From: Arcuatula senhousia
Lineage: Eukaryota > Mollusca > Bivalvia > Mytilida > Mytilidae
Reading direction: 5' to 3'
DNA length: 64,000 bases
Assembly: GCA_963971305.1 (NCBI GenBank)
Contig: OZ020304.1
Span: 77,314,355 to 77,378,354 of the forward strand
Each line of letters opens with the position of its first letter. Within the stretch, counting starts at the first letter, position 1. Below, one piece after another: positions 1 through 11,852 of this stretch. The position numbers and the translations under genes are program-made. The notes beneath the pieces are model-generated. The model searched no databases, was not told where the DNA came from, and worked only from the letters and a program-made list of their open reading frames with translations.

Positions 1-904
1 ATTTCAACGAAACTTGGTATACAGGGTATAAGGGTGATGGCGACTGACGGCGCATTGTCGGAATTTCTGTAATGGCCGCCATTTTCAAGATGGCCGCCGA
101 AAATCGCGAAAAATGTAAACATTGTCCGATTTCAACGAAACTTGGTATACAGGATAAATGGGTGATGGCGACTCACAGCGCATTGTCGGAATTTCTGTAA
201 TGGCCGCCATTTTCAAGATGGCCGCCGAAAATCGCAAAAAATGTAAACATTGTCCGATTTCAACGAAACTTGGTATACAGGATATATGGGTGATGGCCAC
301 TCACAGCGCATTGTCGGAATTTCTGTAATGGCCGCCATTTTCAAGATGGCCGCCGAAAATCCCCAAAAATGTAAACAATGTCCTATTTCAACGAAACTTG
401 GTATACAGGATATATGGGTGATGGCGACTCACAGCGCATTGTCGGAATTTCTGTAATGGCCGCCATTTTCAAGATGGCCGCCGAAAATCGCAAAAAATGT
501 AAACATTGTCCGATTTCAACGAAACTTGGTATACAGGATATATGGGTGATGGCGACTCACAGCGCATTGTCGGAATTTCTGTAATGGCCGCCATTTTCAA
601 GATGGCCGCCGAAAATCCCCAAAAATGTAAACAATGTCCGATTTCAACGAAACTTGGTATACAGGATATATGGATGATGGCGACTCACAGCGCATTGTCG
701 GAATTTCTGTAATGGCTGCCATTTTCAAGATGGCCGCTGAAAATCACGAAAAATGTAAACATTGTCCAATTTTAACTAAACTTGGTACACAGGGTATATG
801 GGTGATGGCGACTCAGGGAACATTGTCGGAATTTCTGTTGAAAAGAACAGACATTAAATGAGAACGGGAGGGGACATCCCACGTTTCGGGAAACGTAAAT
901 TTTA
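1..904. repeat. 128-bp tandem satellite array ending in a hairpin
   Basis: About seven direct copies of a 128-bp unit; each contains a GAAACTTGGTATACAGG box (for example 137-153), GCGCATTGTCGGAATTTCTG, and an inverted pair built from ATGGCCGCC and its complement. The left edge is cut by the window. The last copy (about 715-840) is the most diverged, as expected at an array edge. The array is followed by a perfect 7-bp stem at 881-896 (ACGTTTC, GG loop, GAAACGT) and then a (TTA)n tract at about 905-928. Short open frames that repeat every 128 bp are by-products of the repeat. Confidence 0.93.
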
Positions 905-930
905 ATTATTATTATTATTATTATTATTTT

Positions 931-1970
931 TCTCGGTATTCTGGACCGTGAACTTGTCCACCTCATTTTTTCGACATCTTTTAAGGTAGGAAGCTGAAAC
1001 TTCATAAATCAAGAGTATGGAATGGGAGATTGTGCTTTTTGTATTTTTCGTCGAAATCGAACGACCCTTTATAGGTCAAAAAAGGGCCTCAAAATGGCTC
1101 CTCGAAACCGAAGTTGAATTTTACCTGGCATTTCTGATCCGGCAAGGGTAGGACAATTTCCTTTATGGGGTAAGTGTAGACTTTCAATACCTTTCATTTA
1201 AAAAAAAAATTTTGAAAATCGGACTTACGGTTTTCAAAATTTTGCAAAAAAACGAAATTTAATTTTTTTGTCATATTGAGTTATCTTTCTTGGTACAATA
1301 TATTTTGTAATAGTAATGTAAAAATTCTCAACTTTGTTAGTTCTTAATGAAAATCAGTTTACAAGGTAATAGTGGTATGCCGAGTTCATTTGTGGTATCG
1401 AAAAAAAAAATTGGCCGCCATTTTGATAATAACAGCTAAAATGGCCGCCATTTTCCCGCCAAAAATTGAAGTTACTCCGATTTTGATGAAAATTGGTATA
1501 CAAGGTAATAGTGGTATGGCGAGTTGATTTTTGAGATCAAATTTTTTTTTTCGTCAGCCATTTTCAAAATGGCCGCCGTTTCCCGCCAAAATTAAAGTTA
1601 CTCTGATTTTGATGAAAATTGGTATATAAGGTAATAGTGGTATGGCGAGTTGATTTTTGACATCGAAATTTTTATTTCGTCGACCATTTTCAAAATGGCC
1701 GCCGTTTCCCGCCAAAATCAAAGTTACTCCAATTTTGATGAAAATTAGTATATAAGGTAATAGTGGTCTGGCGAGTTTATTTTTTACATCAAATTTTTTT
1801 TATCGTCGGCCATTTTCCAAATGGCAGCCGTTTCCCGCCAAAATTAAACTTACTCCTATTTTGATGAAAATTTGATATAAATAATTTTCTCAAATGCCAA
1901 GAGACATTGACAAAGAGGGGTACGTGAGGGGACATGTATGTGACTCGCTTGCGATCACAATTAGAACTAG
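931..1970 (+). mobile_element. Helitron-like cassette 1 with 126-bp core array
   Basis: It starts with the header TCTCGGTATTCTGGACCGTG after a (TTA)n tract. A conserved unique part follows to about 1320, then about four 126-bp core units, each with GAAAATTGGTATATAAGG and GCCATTTTCAAAATGGC. It ends with the tail GAGGGGTACGTGAGGGGACA, a hairpin at 1940-1958 (GTGAcTCGC/GCGATCAC), an 8-nt spacer and CTAG at 1967-1970 before TTATTATT. Hairpin plus spacer plus CTAG/T is the classical Helitron 3' end. No Rep/helicase ORF is present, so the element would be non-autonomous. The class assignment is an inference from structure. Confidence 0.7.
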
Positions 1971-1995
1971 TTATTATTATTATTATTATTATTTT

Positions 1996-3150
1996 TCTCG
2001 GTATTCTGGACCGTGAACTTGTCCACCTCATTTTTTCGACATCTTTTAAGGTAGGAAGCTGAATCTTCATATATCAAGAGTATGGAATGGGAGATTGTGC
2101 TTTTTGTATTTTTCGTCGAAATCGAACGACCCCTTATAGGTCAAAAAAGGGCCTCAAAATGGCTCCTCGAAACCGAAGTTGAATTTTTACCTGACATTTC
2201 TGATCCGGCAGGGATAGGTCAAATTCCTTTATGGGGTAAGTGTAGACTTTCAATACCTTTCATTAAAAAAAAAAATTTTGAAAATCGGACTTACGGTTTT
2301 CAAAATTTTGCAAAAAATCGAAATTTGATTTTTTTGTCATATTGAGTTATCTTTCTTTGTACTTTGTATTATGTAATAGTAATGTAAAAATTCTAAACTT
2401 TGTTATTTCTTATTGAAAATTGGTTTACAAGGTAATAGTAGTGTGCCGAGTTCATTTTTGGTATCGAAAATTTTTTTTGGCGGCCATTTTCAAAATGGCG
2501 GCTAAAATCCCGCCAAAATTTAATCTTGCTCCGATTTTGATGAAAATTGGTATATAAGGTAATAGTGGTATGGCGAGATGATTTTTGACATCAAAATTTT
2601 TCTATCGTCGGCCATTTTCAAAATGGCCGCATTTTCCCGCCAAAATTAAAGTTACTCCGATTTTGACGAAAATTGGTATATAAAGTAATAGTGGTATGGC
2701 GAGTTGATTTTTGACATAAATTTTTTTTTATTGTCGGCCATTTTCAAAATGGCCGCCGTTTCCCGCCAAAATTAAAGTTACTCTGATTTTGATGAAAATT
2801 GGAATATGAGGTAATAGTGGTATGGCGAGTTGATTTTTGACATCAAAATTTTTTTAACGTCGGCCATTTTCAAAATGGCCACCGTTTTCCGCCAAAATCA
2901 AAGTTACTCCGATTTTAATGAAAATTGGTATATAAGGTTATTGTGGTATGGCGAGTTTATTTTTGACATCAAAATTTTTTTATCGTTGGCCATTTTCAAA
3001 ATGGCCGCCATTTCCCGCCAAAATTAAACTTACTCCTATTTTGATGAAAATTGGATATAATAAGTTATCTCAAATGCTAAGAGACATTGACAAAGAGGGG
3101 TACGTGAGGGGACATTTTTGTGACTCGCTTGCGATCACAATTAGAACTAG
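1996..3150 (+). mobile_element. Helitron-like cassette 2 with 126-bp core array
   Basis: Same architecture and header as cassette 1 and closely similar over the unique part. The core holds about five units at exact 126-bp steps (the GGTATA box recurs at 2547, 2673, 2799 and 2925). The 3' tail carries the same hairpin and CTAG at 3147-3150, followed by a (TTA)n linker. The unit at 2492-2502 reads AAAATGGCGGC rather than the usual ATGGCCGCC. Confidence 0.7.
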
Positions 3151-3163
3151 TTATTATTATTTT

Positions 3164-4752
3164 TCTTAGTATTCTATAGTGTGAACTTGTCCCACCAATT
3201 TAATGAACATCTTTGAAGTTAGGAAGCTGAAACTTCATATATCAAGAGTATGGAGTGTGAAATTGTGTAATCAGGTTTTTTTGCCAAAATCAAAGGACCA
3301 ATTATAGGGTAAATAGGGGCCTGAAAATGGCTCCTCGAAATCAAAGTTTTATTTTAAGCGGCATTTGTAAACCGGCAGGAATATCTAAAATCTGTATGTA
3401 TATAAAATAGGTACTTACAAGAGGTATCATTCAAAAAAAGAATTTTGAAAATCGGACTTACGGTTTTCAAAATTTTGCAAAAAAACGAAAAAAGTAATTT
3501 CAAAGGGAGATAATCCAAATTGGATTTTGGGAAAATTTTTAAAATTTATTATTTTGAAATGAAAATTTGTATTTAAGGTAATTGGGGTATGCCGAGTTCA
3601 TTTCTGGTATCGAAATTTTTTTTCGGTCGACATTATCAAAATGGCCGCCACTTTAATGAATTATGGGAAAAATTAAAACTTTATTATTTTTAAATGAAAA
3701 TTTGTATTTAAGGTAATTGGGGTATGCCGAGTTCATTTTTAATATAAAAAAAAAATTATTGGCCGGAATTTTCAAAATGGCCGCCACTTGCGGTAAATAT
3801 TGAACTTGCTCCAATTTTAACGAAAATTGATATCTAGGGGTTTTAAAGGATGGCGAATTGAGGCGTGAAGTCGAAAATTTCGAAAAATTCAAAATGGCCG
3901 CCATTTCCGGTAAATATTGAACTTGCTCCAATTTTAACTAAAATTGATATCTAGGGGTTTTAAAGGATTGCGAATTGAGGCGTGAAGTCGAAAATGACGA
4001 AAAATCAAAATGGCCGCCCCTTCCGGTAAAAATTCAATTGCTCCGTTTTTCACGAAAATTGATATCAAGGAGTTTTAAAAGATGGCGAATTGAGGCGTGA
4101 AGTCGAAAATGTCGAAAAATTCAAAATGGCCGCCACTTCCGGTAAAAATTCAATTTGCTCCGATTTAAACGAAAATTGATATTGAGGGGTTTTATAGGAT
4201 GGTGAATTTAGGCGTGAAGTCGAAAATGTCGAAAAATTCAAAATGGCCGCCACTTCGGTTAAATATTCAACTTCCTCCGATTCTAAGGAAAATTGATATC
4301 TAGGGGTTTTAAAGGATGGCAAATTGAGGCGTGAAGTTGAAAATGTTGAAAAATTCAAAATGGCCGCCACTTCCGGTAAAAATTCAACTTGCTCCGTTTT
4401 TCACGAAAATTGATATCTAGGGGTTTTAAAGGATGGCAAATTGAGGCGTGAAGTCGAAAATGTCGAAAAATTCAAAATGGCCGCCACTTCCGGTAAAAAT
4501 TCAACTTGCTCTGATTTAAACGAAAATTGATATCGAGGGGTTTTAAAGGATGGTGAATAAAGGCGTGATGTCGAAAAATTCAAAATGGCCGCCACTTCCG
4601 GTAAAATTGAACTTGGTCTGATTTTAACGAAAATTGATATCTAAGCTTTATGGATGGCAAACAAAAAATATTCTTGAATAAGCCGGATATTAACAAAGAG
4701 GGGTACGTGAGGGGACATTTGTGACTCGCTTTGCGATCACAATTATACCTAG
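3164..4752 (+). mobile_element. Helitron-like cassette 3 with 117-bp core array
   Basis: It begins with the variant header TCTTAGTATTCTATAGTGTG and a header body that is diverged from but alignable to cassettes 1-2. Its core switches at about 3780 to a 117-bp family (GAAAATTGATATCTAGGGG, GAATTGAGGCGTGAAGTCG, ATGGCCGCCACTTCCGG). The tail AACAAAGAGGGGTACGTGAG, the hairpin with a TTT loop and CTAG at 4749-4752 are shared with the other cassettes. Different core families thus use the same termini. Confidence 0.7.
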
Positions 4753-4763
4753 TTATTATTATT

Positions 4764-5395
4764 ATGTCCCCGAACACGAAGTGTCGGGGACATATTGTTT
4801 TTGCTCGGTTTCTTATTATTATTATTATTATATCTCCCAAACACTATGTTTGGGAGATATATTGTTTTTACTCTGTTTCTTATTATTATTATTATTATTA
4901 TTCTTTTTTTTTCTTCCGGACATGAACGTGTCCGGACCGGTTCTCAAAAACTACTAAATGGATCTTCATGAAACTTTGTATGTTGGTAGAGGGGGTCCAA
5001 AAGGTGGGAATGCAAAAATAAGAATTTTCAAAATGGCTACCATTTCCATGGAAACAATTTAAGGTCATAATATAGGACATTGCGATATCTCGGTTACCTA
5101 GGTGCTCAGGGTTCTGAAATTTTGTAGGTTAATAGAGCAAAAGGAGCTCTTTAATAATACGACAAAAAATTTTGAAGCGATATTTATGGTTTTCGAGTTA
5201 TTCACGAAAATGTGATTTTTCATTCCCAAAAATGGGAAAATTGTCAAAATACTACGATTTCCACAAAATTTGATATCTAGAGGTTTCAAATGATAGCGAG
5301 TTTGGGTGCGATGTCAAAATTAATGCAAGAGTGACAATATGCGTACGTTTGGGAGATATTTTTGTGTTGGGCATCCCCAACACAGTCAACACTAG
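4764..5395 (+). mobile_element. Cassette 4: serial hairpins and a different 3' palindrome
   Basis: Three hairpins come in series: 4764-4793 (ATGTCCCCG stem, GAA loop), 4830-4860 (perfect 14-bp stem ATATCTCCCAAACA, CTA loop) and 4915-4936 (TCCGGACA/TGTCCGGA). The first two are each followed by an ATATTGTTTTT-type 20-mer and a (TTA)n tract. After the third comes a single-copy body with GAAACTTTGTATGTTGG (4970-4986). The 3' end is a new palindrome GTGTTGGG/CCCAACAC (5364-5383), again 8 nt before CTAG (5392-5395) and TTATT. Confidence 0.65.
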
Positions 5396-5423
5396 TTATT
5401 ATTATTATTATTATTATTATTTT

Positions 5424-6325
5424 TCTCGGTATTCTGGATCGTGAACTTGTCCACCTCATTTTTTCGACATCTTTTAAGGTAGGAAGCTGAAAATTCATAA
5501 ATCAAGAGTATGGAATGGGAGATTGTGCTTTTTGTATTTTTCGCCGAAATCGAACGACCCCATATAGGTAAAAAAAGGGCCTCAAAATGGCTCCTCGAAA
5601 CCGAAGTTGAATTTTTCCTGGCATTTCTGATCCGGCAGGGGTAGGAAAAATTCCCTTATAGGTTAAGTGCGGATATACAATCCCTTTCATTTAAAAAAAA
5701 AATTTTGAAAATCGGACTTACCGTTTTCAAAATTTTGCAAAAAATCGAACATTATTTTTTTTGTAAGATTGAGTTATCTTTCTTTGTACCATATATTTTG
5801 TGATATTAAATGAAAAAAATTCTCAACTTTGTTATTTATTAATGAAAATTGGTTTACAAGGTAATAGTGGTATGCCGAGTTCAATTTTGGAATCGAAATT
5901 TTTTTTTGGGCCGCCATTTTCAAAATGGCCGCCATTTCCCGCCAAAATTAAAATTACTCCGATTTTAATGAAAATTGGTATATGAGGTAATAGTGGTATG
6001 GCAAGTTGATTTTTGACATCAAATTTTTTTTATCGTCGGCCATTTTCAAAATGGCCGCCATTTCCCGCCAAAATTAAATTTACTCAGATTTTAACAAAAT
6101 TGGTATATAAGGTAATATATGTATGGTGAGTTGATTTTTGACATCGAAATATTTTTGTTGTCGGCCATTTTAAAAATGGCCGCCGTTTCCCGCCAAGATT
6201 AAACTTACTCCCATTTTGATGAAAATTGGATAAATTAAGTTATCTCAAATGCCAAGAGACATTGACAAAGAGGGGTACGTGAGGGGACATTTTTGTGACT
6301 CGCTTGCGATCACAATTAGAACTAG
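5424..6325 (+). mobile_element. Helitron-like cassette 5 (short 126-bp core)
   Basis: Header TCTCGGTATTCTGGATCGTG, the same unique part as cassettes 1-2, about three 126-bp-type units, tail with GTGACTCGCTTGCGATCAC and CTAG at 6322-6325. It is the shortest full-structure copy in the array. Confidence 0.68.
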
Positions 6326-6338
6326 TTATTATTATTTT

Positions 6339-7799
6339 TCTCGGTATTCTGGACCGTGAACTTGTCCACCTCATTTTTTCGACATCTTTTAAGGTAGGAA
6401 GCTGAATCTTCATAAATCAAGAGTATGGAATGGGAGATTGTGCTTTTTGTATTTTTCGTCGAAATCGAACGACCCCTTATAGGTCAAAAAAGGGCCTCAA
6501 AATGGCTCCTCGAAACCGAAGTTGAATTTTTACCTGGCATTTCTGATCCGGCAGAGGTAGGACAAATTCCTTTATGGGGTAAGTGTGGACTTTCAATACC
6601 TTTCATTTAAAAAAAAAATTTTGAAAATCGGACTTACGGTTTTCAAAATTTTGCAAAAAATCGAAATTTAATTTTTTTGTCATATTGAGTTATCTTTCTT
6701 TGTACCTTGTATTTTGTAATAGTAATGTATAAATTCTCAATTTTGTTATTTCTTAATGAAAATTGGTTTACAAGGTAATAGTGGTATGCCGAGTTCATTT
6801 TTGGTATCGAAAATTTTTTTTGGCGGCCATTTTCAAAATGGCGGCTTAAATTTCCCGCCAAAATTTAAACTTGCTCTGATTTTGATGAAAATTGGTATAT
6901 AAGGTAATAGTGGTATGGCGAGATGATTTTTGACATCAAAATTTTTCTATCGTCGGCCATTTTCAAAATGGCCGCCATTTCCCGCCAAAATTAAAGTTAA
7001 TCCGATTTTGACGAAAATTGGTATATAAGGTAATAGTGGTATGGCGAGATGATTTTTGACATCGAATTTTTTTTATAGTCGGCCATTTTCAAAATGGCCA
7101 CCGTTTCCCGCCAAAATTAAAGTTACACCAATTTTGATGAAAATCGGTATTTGAGGTAATAGTGGTATGCTGAGCTGATTTTTGGAATGAATTTTTTTTA
7201 TCGTCGGCCATTTTCTAAATGGCCGCCGTTTCCCGCCAAAATTAAAGTTACTCTGATTTTCATGAAAACTCGTATATAAGGTAACAGTGGTATGGCGAGT
7301 TGATTTTTGACATTGAAATTTATTTATGGTCGGCCATTTTCAAAATGGCCACTGTTTCCCGCCAAAATTAAACTTACTCCGATTTTAATGAAAATTAATA
7401 TACAGGGTAATTGTGGTATGGGGAGTTCATTTTTAGCATCAAATTTTGTTTATGGTCCGATGCAACAGCTTTTGGATGCGACTGTGTGATTCTTCTCGAC
7501 TATATGAGATTAAGGGAGAATAATATCTCATATGGATGTCAACCAAAAGCTTCTCCGTAACGTTTTTAGCATTTCATTGAAGAGTGGCTCCATTGTAGAG
7601 GACGAGAGCGGTAGTTATGCTCGCTAGTCACTACAATAGTTTACAAGTACGCTACCAATGCTTGTAAAAAGGGTGCTTCAATGGAATGATAAGGGCGTCA
7701 TTGCTTAAACAGGGTTCCCACAAAAGCCAGAAATATTGTCAAAGAGGGGTACGTGAGGGGACATGTATGTGACTCGCTTGCGATCACAATTAGAACTAG
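6339..7799 (+). mobile_element. Helitron-like cassette 6 with a foreign structured insert
   Basis: Header, unique part and about six 126-bp units as in cassette 2 (AAAATGGCGGC recurs at 6834-6844). After about 7450 the satellite stops and unrelated sequence with nested stems runs to about 7730. The standard tail AAAGAGGGGTACGTGAGGGG, hairpin and CTAG (7796-7799) follow. The intact 3' terminus shows that the insert lies inside the element. Confidence 0.68.
7455..7735. other. Nested-stem island inside cassette 6
   Basis: Two structured blocks are visible. In the first, AGCTTTTGG (7468-7476) pairs with CCAAAAGCT (7543-7551) and encloses ATATGAGAT (7502-7510) paired with ATCTCATAT (7525-7533). 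In the second, CATTTCATTGAAG (7570-7582) pairs with CTTCAATGGAATG (7676-7688) except for one position that could form a G-U pair. It encloses an ATTGTAG/CTACAAT arm (7592-7598 with 7631-7637) and a perfect TTTACAAG/CTTGTAAA arm (7640-7647 with 7661-7668). This gives a three-way junction. It could be a structured RNA or nested palindromic elements; nothing in it is recognised. Confidence 0.5.
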
Positions 7800-7813
7800 T
7801 TATTATTATTATT

Positions 7814-7980
7814 ATGTCCCCGAACACGAAGTGTCGGGGACATATTGTTTTTGCTCGGTTTCTTATTATGTCCCCGAACACGAAGTGTCGGGGACATATT
7901 GTTTTTGCTCGGTTTCTTATTATTATGTCCCCGAACACGAAGTGTCGGGGACATATTGTTTTTGCTCGGTTTCTTATTAT
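7814..7980. repeat. Three tandem hairpin units (54-57 bp apart)
   Basis: Units begin at 7814, 7868 and 7925. Each is a hairpin (ATGTCCCCGAACAC, GAA loop, GTGTCGGGGACAT; one bulged A) plus ATATTGTTTTTGCTCGGTTT and a short TTATTATT joint. They are essentially identical to each other and to the hairpin unit at 4764. They lie between the CTAG end of cassette 6 and the header of the next cassette. Confidence 0.8.
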
Positions 7981-8008
7981 TATTTTTTTTTTTTTTTATT
8001 ATTATTAT

Positions 8009-9516
8009 TCTTAGTATTCTTTAGTGTGAACTTGTCCGCTCGATTTAAAGAACATCTTTAAAGGTAGGAAGCTGAAACTTCATATATCAAGAGTATGGAG
8101 TGTGAAATTGTGTAATCAGATTTTTTCGTCAAAATCAAGCGACCCCTTATTGGGTAAAAAGGGGCCTGAAAATGGCTCCTCAAAATCAAAGTTGAATTTT
8201 TACTGGCATTTCCAAACCGGCTGGATTAGGAAAAATTCCTTTCACTATGTAGTAGGTATATATAAGAGGTATCATACAAAAAAAGAATTTTGAAAATCGG
8301 ACTTACCGTTTTCAAAATATTTGCAAAAATTCGAAAAAAGGGGAGATAATTGAATACCACATTATTTAAAATTATATCAAATCTTTAGTATTTCAAGGTA
8401 AAATTTTACAAATTAAATATTGCTGACTACTTTTATACAGGTATTGGTGTAGAAAGTAAAAGTGATATGCCAAATTGATTTTTGGTCTCAAAAAACTTTG
8501 GTCGATTTTCAAAATGGCCGACTGTTTCCCGCCAAAATTGAAACGTGCTCCAAATTTGATGAAAATTGGTTTATAAGGTAATAGTGATATGCTGAGATAA
8601 TTTTTGGTTATCAAAATTTTTTATCGACCGCAATTTTCAAAATGGCCGCCACTTTCGGTAAAAATTCAACTTGCTCCGATTTTAACGAAAATTGATATTT
8701 AGAGGTTTTTAAGGATGGCGAATTGAGGCATGAAGTCAAAAATGTCGAAAAATTCAAAATGGCCGCCACTTCCGGTAAAAATTCAACTTGCTCCGATTTT
8801 CACGAAAATTGATATCTAGGGGTTTTAAAGGATGGCGAATTGAGGCGTGAAGTCGAAAATGTTGAAAAATTCAAAATGGCCGCCACTTCCGGTAAAAATT
8901 CAACTTGCTCCGATTTTAACGAAAATTGATATCTAGGGGTTTCAAAGGATGGCGAATTGAGGCGTGAAGTCGAAAATGTCGAAAAATTTAAAATGGCCGC
9001 CACTTCCGGTAAAAATTCAACTTGCTCCGATTTTCACGAAAATTGATATCTAGGGGTTTTAAAAGATGGCGAATTGAGACATGAAGTCGAAAATGTCGAA
9101 AAATTCAATATGGCCGCTACTTCCGGTAAAAATTCAACTTGCTCCGATTTTAACGAAAATTGATATCTAGGAGTTTTAAAGGATGGCGTATTGAGGCGTG
9201 AAGTCGAAAATGTCGAAAAATTCAAAATGGCCGCCACTTCCGGTAAAAATTCAACTTGCTCCGATTTTAAGGAAAATTGATATCTAGGGGTTTTAAAGGA
9301 TGGCGAATTGAGGCGTGAAGGCGAAAATGTAAAAAAATTCAAAATGGCCGCCACTTCCGGTAAAAATTCTAGATACTCTGATTTTAACGAAAATTGATAT
9401 CTTAGCTTTCTATTGGATGGCGAACAGAAAAATGTTCTTGAATAAGCCGGATATTAACAAAGAGGGGTACGTGAGGGGACATTTGTGACTCGCTTTGCGA
9501 TCACAATTATACCTAG
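8009..9516 (+). mobile_element. Helitron-like cassette 8 with 117-bp core array
   Basis: Variant header TCTTAGTATTCTTTAGTGTG, unique part with GGAAGCTGAAACTTCATATA, then about six 117-bp units from about 8640 to 9400. Tail hairpin GTGACTCGCTTTGCGATCAC and CTAG at 9513-9516. The reverse frame is open for stretches because 117 is a multiple of 3, giving 39-residue periodic translations that are not genes. Confidence 0.7.
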
Positions 9517-9535
9517 TTATTATTATTATTATTTT

Positions 9536-11821
9536 TCTTAGTATTCTATAGTGTGAACTTGTCCCACCAATTTAAAGAACATCTTTGAAGTTAGGAAGCT
9601 GAAACTTCATATATCAAGAGTATGGAGTGTGAAATTGTGTAATCAGGTTTTTTTGCCAAAATCAAACGACCCCTTATAGGGTAAATAGGGGCCTAAAAAT
9701 GGCTCCTCGAAATCAAAGTTTTATTTTAAGCGGCATTCGTAAACCGGCGGGAATATTAAAAATCTGTATATATATAAAATAGGTACTTACGAGAGGTATC
9801 ATTCAAAAAAAGAATTTTGAAAATCGGACTTACAGTTTTCAATATTTTGCAAAAAAACAAAAATAGAAATTTAAAAGGGAGATAATCCTAATTGGATTTT
9901 GGGAAATTTTTTTAAATTTATTATTTTGAAATGAAAATTTGTATCTAAGGTAATTGGGGTATGCCGAGTTCATTTCTTATATGGAAAAAAATTTATCGGC
10001 CGCAATTTTCAAAATGGCCGCCACTTCCGGTAAAAATTGAACTTGCTCCGATTTTAACGAAAATTGATATCTAGGGGTTTTAAAGGATGGCGAATTGAGG
10101 CGTGAAGTCGAAAATGTTGAAAAATTCAAAATGGCCGCCACTTCCGGTAAAAATTGAACTTGCTCCGATTTTAACGAAAATTGATATCTAGGGGTTTTAA
10201 AGGATGGCGAATTGAGGCGTGCAGTCGAAAATGTTGAAAAATTCAAAATGGCCGCCACTTCCGGTAAAAATTGAACTTGCTCCGATTTTAACGAAAATTG
10301 ATATCTAGGGGTTTTAAAGGATGGCGAATTGAGGCGTGAAGTCGAAAATGTTGAAAAATTCAAAATGGCTGCCACTTCCGGTAAAAATTGAACTTGCTCC
10401 GATTGTAACGAAAATTGATATCTAGGGGTTTTAAAGGATGGCGAATTGAGGCGTGCAGTCGAAAATGTTGAAAAATTGAAAATGGCTGCCACTTCCGGTA
10501 AAAATTGAACTTGCTCCGATTTTAACGAAAATTGATATCTAGGGGTTTTAAAGGATGGCGAATTGAGGCTTGAAGTCGAAAATGTTGAAAAATTCAAAAT
10601 GGCCGCCACTTCCGGAAAAATTGAACTTGCTCCGATTTTAACGAAAATTGATATCTAGGGGTTTTAAAGGATGGCGAATTGAGGCGTGCAGTCGAAAATG
10701 TTGAAAAATTCAAAATGGCCGCCACTTCCGGTAAAAATTGAACTTGCTCCGATTTTAACGAAAATTGATATCTAGGGGTTTTAAAGGATGGCGAATTGAG
10801 CCGTGAAGTCGAAAATGTCGAAAAATTCAAAATGGCCGCCACTTCCGGTCAAAAATAAACTTGCTCCGATTGTAACGAAAATTGATATCTAGGGGTTTTA
10901 AAGGATGGCGAATTGAGGCGTGCAGTCGAAAATGTTGAAAAATTGAAAATGGCCGCCACTTCCGGTAAAAATTGAAATTGGTCCGATTTTAACGAAAATT
11001 GATATCTAGGGGTTTTAAAGGATGGCGAATTGAGGCGTGAAGTCGAAAATGTTGAAAAATTCAAAATGGCTGCCACTTCCGGTAAAAATTGAACTTGCTC
11101 CGATTGTAACGAAAATTGATATCTAGGGGTTTTAAAGGATGGCGAATTGAGGCGTGCAGTCGAAAATGTTGAAAAATTGAAAATGGCTGCCACTTCCGGT
11201 AAAAATTGAACTTGCTCCGATTTTAACGAAAATTGATATCTAGGGGTTTTAAAGGATGGCGAATTGAGGCTTGAAGTCGAAAATGTTGAAAAATTCAAAA
11301 TGGCCGCCACTTCCGGAAAAATTGAACTTGCTCCGATTTTAACGAAAATTGATATCTAGGGGTTTTAAAGGATGGCGAATTGAGGCGTGCAGTCGAAAAT
11401 GTTGAAAAATTCAAAATGGCCGCCACTTCCGGTAAAAATTGAACTTGCTCCGATTTTAACGAAAATTGATATCTAGGGGTTTTAAAGGATGGCGAATTGA
11501 GCCGTGAAGTCGAAAATGTCGAAAAATTCAAAATGGCCGCCACTTCCGGTCAAAAATAAACTTGCTCCGATTTTTACGAAAATTGATATCTAGAGGTTTT
11601 TAAGGATGGTGAATTGAAGCATGAAGTCGAAAATAACGAAAAATTCAAAATGGCCGCCACTTCCGGTAAAAATTGAAATTGGTCCGATTTTAACGAAAAT
11701 TGATATCTCAGCTTTATAATGGATGGCGAACAAAAAATATTCTTGAATAAGCCGGATATAAACAAAGAGGGGTACGTGAGGGGACATTTGTGACTCGCTT
11801 TGCGATCACAATTATACCTAG
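9536..11821 (+). mobile_element. Helitron-like cassette 9, largest 117-bp core
   Basis: Header TCTTAGTATTCTATAGTGTG, unique part to about 9985, then about fourteen 117-bp units (boxes at 10085, 10202 and 10319 show the exact step) and the usual tail with CTAG at 11818-11821. Reverse-strand frames of up to 210 codons here are translations of the satellite. The core contains a recent 701-bp higher-order duplication, described separately. Confidence 0.72.
10145..11546. repeat. 701-bp higher-order tandem duplication in the 117-bp array
   Basis: Diagnostic variants recur exactly 701 bp apart: GATTGTAACG near 10402 and 11103, and GAGCCGTGAAG with its two variant bases at 10801 and 11502. The 82-codon reverse frames at 10594-10842 and 11295-11543 are identical. 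The block equals five 117-bp units plus one 116-bp unit that lacks a T in CTTCCGGAAAAATTG. Boundaries are approximate. The near identity implies a recent unequal exchange or rolling-circle amplification. Confidence 0.85.
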
Positions 11822-11852
11822 TTATTATTATTATTATTATTATTATTATTTT

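Noticed and set aside
9977..10609. 210-codon reverse-strand open frame with 39-residue repeats
   Set aside because: It is a translation of the 117-bp satellite (117 = 39 x 3). It lies inside a Helitron-like cassette and its frame is broken wherever a unit loses a base.
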